Origin: Arthrobacter sp. efr-133-TYG-118
Lineage (GTDB): Bacteria > Actinomycetota > Actinomycetes > Actinomycetales > Micrococcaceae
Length of the DNA stretch: 64,000 nt
Direction: 5' to 3'
Assembly (NCBI RefSeq): GCF_030209755.1
Contig: NZ_JARVRH010000005.1
Location: forward strand, 62,001-126,000
The translations under genes were made by a program, and so were the position numbers. Below are positions 61,111 through 64,000 of this stretch, in pieces (the stretch's first letter is position 1; every line of letters starts with the position of its first letter). Below the pieces are notes generated by a model. It worked only from the letters and a program-made list of their open reading frames with translations, searched no databases and was not told where the DNA came from.

Positions 61111-62085
61111 TCAGACGTACTCGCCAAACCAAGCCAGCATGTCCTGCCAGGCGGCTGTCGCCTGCGTTTCGTTGTACCGCTCGCTGGTGTCGTTGTGGAA
61201 GGCATGGTCGACGCCGGGATAGACAGTGAGCTTGTGGCGGATGTCGGTGGCTGCGAGCGCATCCCGAAGCGCCGGCATTGCGGCGGTGATGCGCTGGTCG
61301 AGTTCGGCATAGACGCCAAACACGGCCGGTTTGATGGATGGAACCTTGTCCAGGTCGGGGGCGGGGCCATAGAAGGCCGCTGTGGCTTTCAGCCCGGGTA
61401 TCTCGGTCGCGGCCTGCCATGTGATGCCGCCGCCAAAACAATAGCCGTTCATCGCGATCCGCTCGCCGTCCACGAAATCCAATGACCGGAGGTAATCGAA
61501 ACCCGCGGAGAAGTCGGAAACATGGCGCCCAGCTCCTGCCTTTGTCAGCGCTCCGGGGACGGCATCGGCATCCACGCTCGGCGTGCCTCCCTCCCGGCTC
61601 AGGAGATCCGGTGCCAAAGCGACGTACCCGGCCTTGGCAAAACGGCGGGCCACGTCCTGGATGTGCGGGGTAAGTCCGCGGTTTTCATGGCAAACGAGCG
61701 CCGCAGGTCCCGGATCGGCCCCCTCAGGCCTGGCAAGGTAGGCGCTGATCCCGGTTCCGCCCGCCGGGAACCGGACGGTGGCCGTCACAAGTCCGGACGC
61801 GCCTTCAGGTACGGAAAGCGGACTCTTCGCTCCCGGTACTGGCCCGGTAGACGCCGTCGCCGGGGGCCGGACGGACGAAGTTTCGGGGCTTGGCATGGGA
61901 TCGGTGCTTCGCGGGACCTCATCCGGAGCACATCCGAGCTGCAGCATCGTCGAGGAAGCGGCAGCCATGCTCCCGGTGATAAATGCGAGCCGACGAATGA
62001 ATGCTCGCTGCGACATGTCTCCCGAGCGGTAGTCGTCGAAGAATTCCTCGACCAGGTACTTTTCAAATTTGCCGAGCTGGATCAT
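61111..62085 (-). CDS. Exported dienelactone hydrolase family protein
   Basis: 324 residues from ATG 62085 (AGGAGGCCTTCC upstream). RAFIRRLAFITGSMAAASS resembles a twin-arginine-like signal followed by a possible lipid cysteine (LQLGC, a weak lipobox). The hydrolase core has VCHENRGLTPHIQDVARRFA, GYCFGGGITWQA with the nucleophile Cys, VYAELDQRI (Asp) and GVDHAFHND (His). It may cleave lactones or esters outside the membrane; the reaction is not fixed. Confidence 0.85.
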   Translation of the reverse strand: MIQLGKFEKYLVEEFFDDYRSGDMSQRAFIRRLAFITGSMAAASSTMLQLGCAPDEVPRSTDPMPSPETSSVRPPATASTGPVPGAKSPLSVPEGASGLVTATVRFPAGGTGISAYLARPEGADPGPAALVCHENRGLTPHIQDVARRFAKAGYVALAPDLLSREGGTPSVDADAVPGALTKAGAGRHVSDFSAGFDYLRSLDFVDGERIAMNGYCFGGGITWQAATEIPGLKATAAFYGPAPDLDKVPSIKPAVFGVYAELDQRITAAMPALRDALAATDIRHKLTVYPGVDHAFHNDTSERYNETQATAAWQDMLAWFGEYV

Positions 62086-62190
62086 GGAAGGCCTCCTGAG
62101 TTTGCCGCATATCCTCCTCCCAAGACCGTCACCGGGCAAGGGTGCCCAAGATGATGGGTGTAGCCGCCAAGTAATGAGACACTCGGTTCC

Positions 62191-63081
62191 ATGCGTGAAT
62201 TCGTGGTTCTCGGCACCGCCTCCCAGGTCCCGACCAGGACCCGCAACCACAACGGATACGTCCTCCATTGGGATGGTGAGGGCCTGCTCTTCGATCCTGG
62301 GGAAGGCACCCAGCGGCAGATGATCCAAGCTGGTGTCTCGGCCAGCCAGATCACGCGTATCTGTATTACCCATGTCCACGGCGACCACTGTTTCGGACTG
62401 CCGGGCGTGCTCTCGCGCATGGCGCTGGACCGGGTGGAGCATCCAATCCATTTGCACTATCCCGCATCCGGCGAGGACATGATCCGCGCCCTCGTTGCTG
62501 TCGCGTCGCCCGGCATCGACCTTCGGCTTCATCCGCACGGCGGCCCCGGTCCTATCGCCGCCGGAGTGGAGGTGCGCCCACTGCTCCATCGAATCGAGAC
62601 ATACGGCTACAGGGTTGTCGAGCCCGAAGGCCGCAGCCTTCTGCCGGATCGGCTTGCGGCGGCCGGGATTACGGGATCGGATATCAGCCTCCTGCAGCGG
62701 GACGGGAGCCTGGGCAGCGTGCGCTTGGAAGACGTGAGCGTGCCGAGGCCCGCACAGAGCTTCGCCTTCGTGATGGACACGGCGCCATGTGACGGTGCCG
62801 GGGAACTCGCCGAGGGGGTGGACCTTCTCGTGGCTGAGTCCACTTTCAGCGACGACGACGGCGCCCTGGCCGCGCAGTACCGCCACCTCACCGCCGGGCA
62901 AGCAGGTGAGTTGGCTGCCGCCGCCGAAGCGGGCATGCTCATCCTTACGCATTTCTCCTCGCGCTATACCGACGTCGGACTGCTCGCGGCGCAAGCCCGG
63001 GCGCGGTCCGGCGGGTCTGCCGTCATGGCCGCGAACGACCTGGACAGGGTTCCCTTTCCGAAGCGGCAGCGGTGGTTGTAG
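62191..63081 (+). CDS. rnz: Ribonuclease Z
   Basis: 296 residues, metallo-beta-lactamase fold. THVHGDHCFGLPG near residue 52 is the tRNase Z zinc motif, and LLHRIETYGYRVVEPEGRSL, FVMDTAPCDGAG and ILTHFSSRYTD supply the remaining zinc ligands and the flexible-arm region. It processes tRNA 3' ends. Some actinobacterial MBL enzymes of this type act on other nucleotides, but the HxHxDH and HFSxRY pair is diagnostic. Confidence 0.92.
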   Translation: MREFVVLGTASQVPTRTRNHNGYVLHWDGEGLLFDPGEGTQRQMIQAGVSASQITRICITHVHGDHCFGLPGVLSRMALDRVEHPIHLHYPASGEDMIRALVAVASPGIDLRLHPHGGPGPIAAGVEVRPLLHRIETYGYRVVEPEGRSLLPDRLAAAGITGSDISLLQRDGSLGSVRLEDVSVPRPAQSFAFVMDTAPCDGAGELAEGVDLLVAESTFSDDDGALAAQYRHLTAGQAGELAAAAEAGMLILTHFSSRYTDVGLLAAQARARSGGSAVMAANDLDRVPFPKRQRWL

Positions 63082-63221
63082 AGGACGCGAAGTACAGGGC
63101 AATTTTGTGATGCTTTCGGGTACGTTCCCGGATACTCTGTCCGTGGGGAGGGCCACACAGGCACACCCAGGCGTCCGCCGATGCGGGCGGGCTTGTCATC
63201 TATTCAGCTCTGGGGGCCGAA

Positions 63222-64000
63222 ATGACAAACGAAATGCGGCCGCCGGATCGCTTCGGCTCTTTTAGCGGCATGTCTTTTAGCGGCCTGGTTGAGGCCGTGC
63301 CGGACGCTTTGCTCGTGATCGGCGCGGACGGTCAGATCACGTTCGGCAATGCCTACTCAGAGCAGCTCTTCGGCTATTCGCGTAGCCAGCTGCTGGGCAA
63401 GCATTATGAGATGCTGCTTCCGGCGCGGTTCAAGGGCCAGGGCGGCGCCATCCGGGACCTCTTTGCCAGTGATCCTGGAATACGCCGCGCCGGGACTGAC
63501 CTGAAACTGTTCGGCCGCCACCGTGACGGAAGCGAGTTTCCCATTGAGGTCAGCTTCGCTCCCCTCGGAGCCGGACCGGCCATGCAACTCGTCGCCTCCA
63601 TCCGCGAAGTAAGTGACCGCAGCCGCGTTGATGCCGAACTCCGTGATGCCCTCTCCCTTCTCAGTGCCACCCTGGAGTCCACAGCCGACGGCATTCTGGT
63701 TGTCGCGGCAGACGGGACTATCGCGGGGGCGAACGAGCGGTTCGCCGAGTTGTGGGGCATTCCCACGGATCTTCTGGAATCCCACGACGACGGCCGGTTG
63801 TTGGCATTCGTCCTCAACCAGCTCACGGATCCCGACGGCTTCATAGGCAAGGTCCAGGAACTGTACGCCGATCCGGGCGCGGAGAGCCTGGACATGTTGG
63901 AATTCCGCGACGGGCGGACGTTTGAGCGGTATTCCCGGCCCCAACAAGTCGGGGAAGAGATCGTGGGACGGGTCTGGAGTTTCCGTGACGTCACGTCCCG
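63222..64000 (+). CDS. PAS domain sensor protein (partial at right edge)
   Basis: 259 visible residues, continuing beyond the window. Two PAS domains are present: LVEAVPDALLVIGADGQITF...EQLFGYSRSQLLG, and TADGILVVAADGTIAGANER with ELWGIPTDLLES. GRHRDGSEFPIEVSFAPLG is the PAC element. Such tandem-PAS proteins usually end in a diguanylate cyclase, EAL or histidine kinase output, but that part is missing here. Start ATG with GGGGG six nt upstream. Confidence 0.85.
   Translation, partial: MTNEMRPPDRFGSFSGMSFSGLVEAVPDALLVIGADGQITFGNAYSEQLFGYSRSQLLGKHYEMLLPARFKGQGGAIRDLFASDPGIRRAGTDLKLFGRHRDGSEFPIEVSFAPLGAGPAMQLVASIREVSDRSRVDAELRDALSLLSATLESTADGILVVAADGTIAGANERFAELWGIPTDLLESHDDGRLLAFVLNQLTDPDGFIGKVQELYADPGAESLDMLEFRDGRTFERYSRPQQVGEEIVGRVWSFRDVTS

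Noticed and set aside
61111..63156. Long minus-strand frame extending the dienelactone hydrolase upstream to 63156
   Set aside because: The extension runs antisense through RNase Z; AGGAGG and ATG at 62085 mark the real start.

Overview
The window is high-GC actinobacterial chromosome, most probably Arthrobacter or a close relative in the Micrococcaceae. The evidence is the strong GC bias at third codon positions, a CGYC mycoredoxin (implying mycothiol), a CoaE-GrpB fusion, an EF-G2-type GTPase, an Eis-type acetyltransferase and many apparently leaderless genes. I found no rRNA, tRNA, CRISPR array, prophage or intact insertion sequence. Genes are packed on both strands, and nearly all are intact.

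Layout. 1-2000: GNAT acetyltransferase and proline-iminopeptidase-type hydrolase. 2000-15800: mostly housekeeping on the minus strand: terC behind a probable yybP-ykoY (Mn2+) riboswitch, uvrB, coaE-grpB, rpsA, a deacetylase lipoprotein, an Eis-like protein and polA; the plus strand carries a YigZ/IMPACT protein and a PaaI thioesterase. 15800-17300: phosphate transporter pit, its small membrane partner and a possible PHO box. 17400-25200: the most interesting block, a minus-strand run lysC (aspartokinase) - dat (diaminobutyrate aminotransferase) - a 1379-residue Pls/PosA-type NRPS-like synthetase, with a small HAD-like gene at its end. This looks like a pathway for a cationic homopoly-amino acid, most likely poly-diaminobutyrate. 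25300-28400: tryptophan catabolism (kynA, kynU, PaaX-like regulator).

28400-38600: LolA-like protein with an ABC transporter, YciO/Sua5 protein, small hydrolase, EF-G2, M50 protease, HrpB helicase. 38700-43400: small conserved gene, slipin, DUF6153 plus DUF305 (likely copper-linked) and a Tat-exported PHP phosphoesterase. 43500-52700: alcohol dehydrogenase, aldo/keto reductase, TMEM175-type channel, GNAT, thioredoxin-reductase-like protein, mntH behind a DtxR-type box, APC permease, MFS transporter, an unknown gene and mycoredoxin. 52700-64000: YdeP-type molybdoenzyme, lipoate ligase, thioesterase, DedA-like protein behind an iron-box-like palindrome, DUF1918, a YhcG-type nuclease, a deacetylase with three SLH-like repeats, AlkD, dienelactone hydrolase, RNase Z and the start of a PAS sensor.

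Regulatory DNA is also informative. At least twelve genes have a TANNNT-type -10 hexamer ending exactly 6-7 nt before the start codon, the signature of leaderless mRNA. Two divergent gene pairs share one CTAG core between opposed -10 boxes. Several short perfect tandem duplications (15, 18, 24 and 12 bp) lie at gene ends, linkers and promoters, and an 84-bp nested palindrome occurs twice between yigZ and rpsA. All functional statements rest on reading the translated sequence and on family knowledge; no database search was run.
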